This document shows positions 43,882 to 44,041 of a DNA stretch of 44,041 bases, one piece after another. The position numbers and the translations under genes are program-made. This DNA comes from Solobacterium sp. (GTDB taxonomy: Bacteria; Bacillota_I; Bacilli_A; Erysipelotrichales; Erysipelotrichaceae), in the NCBI GenBank assembly GCA_017469885.1, contig JAFUFO010000024.1, positions 1 through 44,041 on the forward strand, read 5' to 3'. Under the pieces are notes generated by a model. The model saw only the letters and a list, made by a program, of their open reading frames with translations. It had not been told where the DNA came from and made no database searches. Numbering within the stretch: the first letter of the stretch is position 1; every line of letters begins with the position of its first letter.

Positions 43882-43909
43882 TTTCACAGGCTCCGGAATG
43901 TGATATGAT

Positions 43910-44041
43910 CCCGCCAAAGTAGACACACGAAATATAGAAACGTGTATCTATGGAGGTGGGATTTTATCATGGGAAGAAAATTAAAGGTTTCCTATGAAGA
44001 CAAGATCAAGGCATGTGAGGATTATTTGAGTGGAACTGCAA
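43910..44041 (+). mobile_element. Left end of an IS3-type insertion sequence (cut by the window)
   Basis: The last ~130 bases have a transposase start, a GTAGACACACG end-like sequence near 43918 and a small hairpin ACACG...CGTGT (43925-43945). The exact terminal repeat cannot be placed because the other end is outside the window. Confidence 0.5.
43969..44041 (+). CDS. IS3-family transposase OrfA, N-terminal fragment
   Basis: The first 24 codons of a gene that runs off the window: MGRKLKVSYEDKIKACEDYL. This is the typical beginning of IS150/IS3-type OrfA proteins, whose N-terminal helix-turn-helix binds the element ends. TGGAGGTGGG lies 9 nt upstream of the ATG. OrfB with the DDE domain would follow outside the window, usually through a programmed -1 frameshift. 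Confidence 0.75.
   Translation, partial: MGRKLKVSYEDKIKACEDYLSGTA

Overview
The window is a gene-dense stretch of about 50% GC from a Gram-positive, low-complexity Firmicute. The style of the genes suggests an Erysipelotrichia-like gut or oral bacterium: a pot operon whose PotA carries extra C-terminal domains, SpaA/FctA-type surface protein, LPXTG-like sorting signal, Rpn-family remnants, zinc-ribbon membrane proteins. That placement is inference from protein families; there is no rRNA or other marker gene here, and I saw no tRNA and no CRISPR array.

Layout. 1-422: no supportable gene. 423-1337 (-): an XRE / degenerate HisKA / receiver fusion, divergent from 1615-6445 (+), a complete XRE-cupin regulator plus potABCD polyamine uptake operon ending in a strong terminator. 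6530-8360 (+): three related membrane proteins, two with an N-terminal zinc ribbon. 8524-9810 (+): a lipoprotein. 9897-14176 (-): MoxR ATPase, DUF58 protein and TgpA-like membrane transglutaminase. 14258-20120 (-): a heterodimeric ABC exporter (one subunit frameshifted in a T8 run), a TetR regulator, an aldo/keto reductase broken by an in-frame amber codon and an ATC-hydrolase-like protein; three copies of a GGTTAG-N6-CTAA palindrome sit in front of the three transcription units and look like the TetR operators.

20308-28648 (-) is the accessory heart of the window: a 1633-residue LPXTG-like surface adhesin; a 139-bp segment bounded by 23-bp inverted repeats (19/23 identical) directly upstream of it; a Hin/Pin-type serine recombinase next to that segment; a hairpin-rich non-coding stretch; and a tight four-gene operon HIRAN - SEL1 repeat - J-domain-like - HIRAN. 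The first group reads as a phase-variable promoter switch for the adhesin. The second is a possible undescribed functional module.

28757-38473: a secreted InlB-repeat protein, a MATE-transporter remnant, a DUF3810 putative metalloprotease, adenine deaminase, a SpoIIE/RsbU-type phosphatase, an MBL-fold hydrolase, a frameshifted flavodoxin, a decayed Rpn nuclease, a YkvA-like protein and two small proteins. 38624-41799: a PTS EIIBC with an apparent ATA start, a ChbG/YdjC deacetylase and a divergent RpiR regulator with matching TTGAAT-N4-ATTCAR palindromes. 41858-43881: a NAGPA-type secreted protein and a divergent MORN-repeat lipoprotein. The window ends inside the first gene of an IS3-type insertion sequence (43969 onward).

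Decay is frequent (frameshifts in T runs at 17019-17026 and 36151-36157, nonsense codons in the reductase and Rpn gene, truncated MATE). Base-calling error in homopolymers cannot be excluded for the two frameshifts. Several genes lack a Shine-Dalgarno sequence and have a -10-like hexamer 6-9 nt before the ATG, suggesting leaderless mRNAs.
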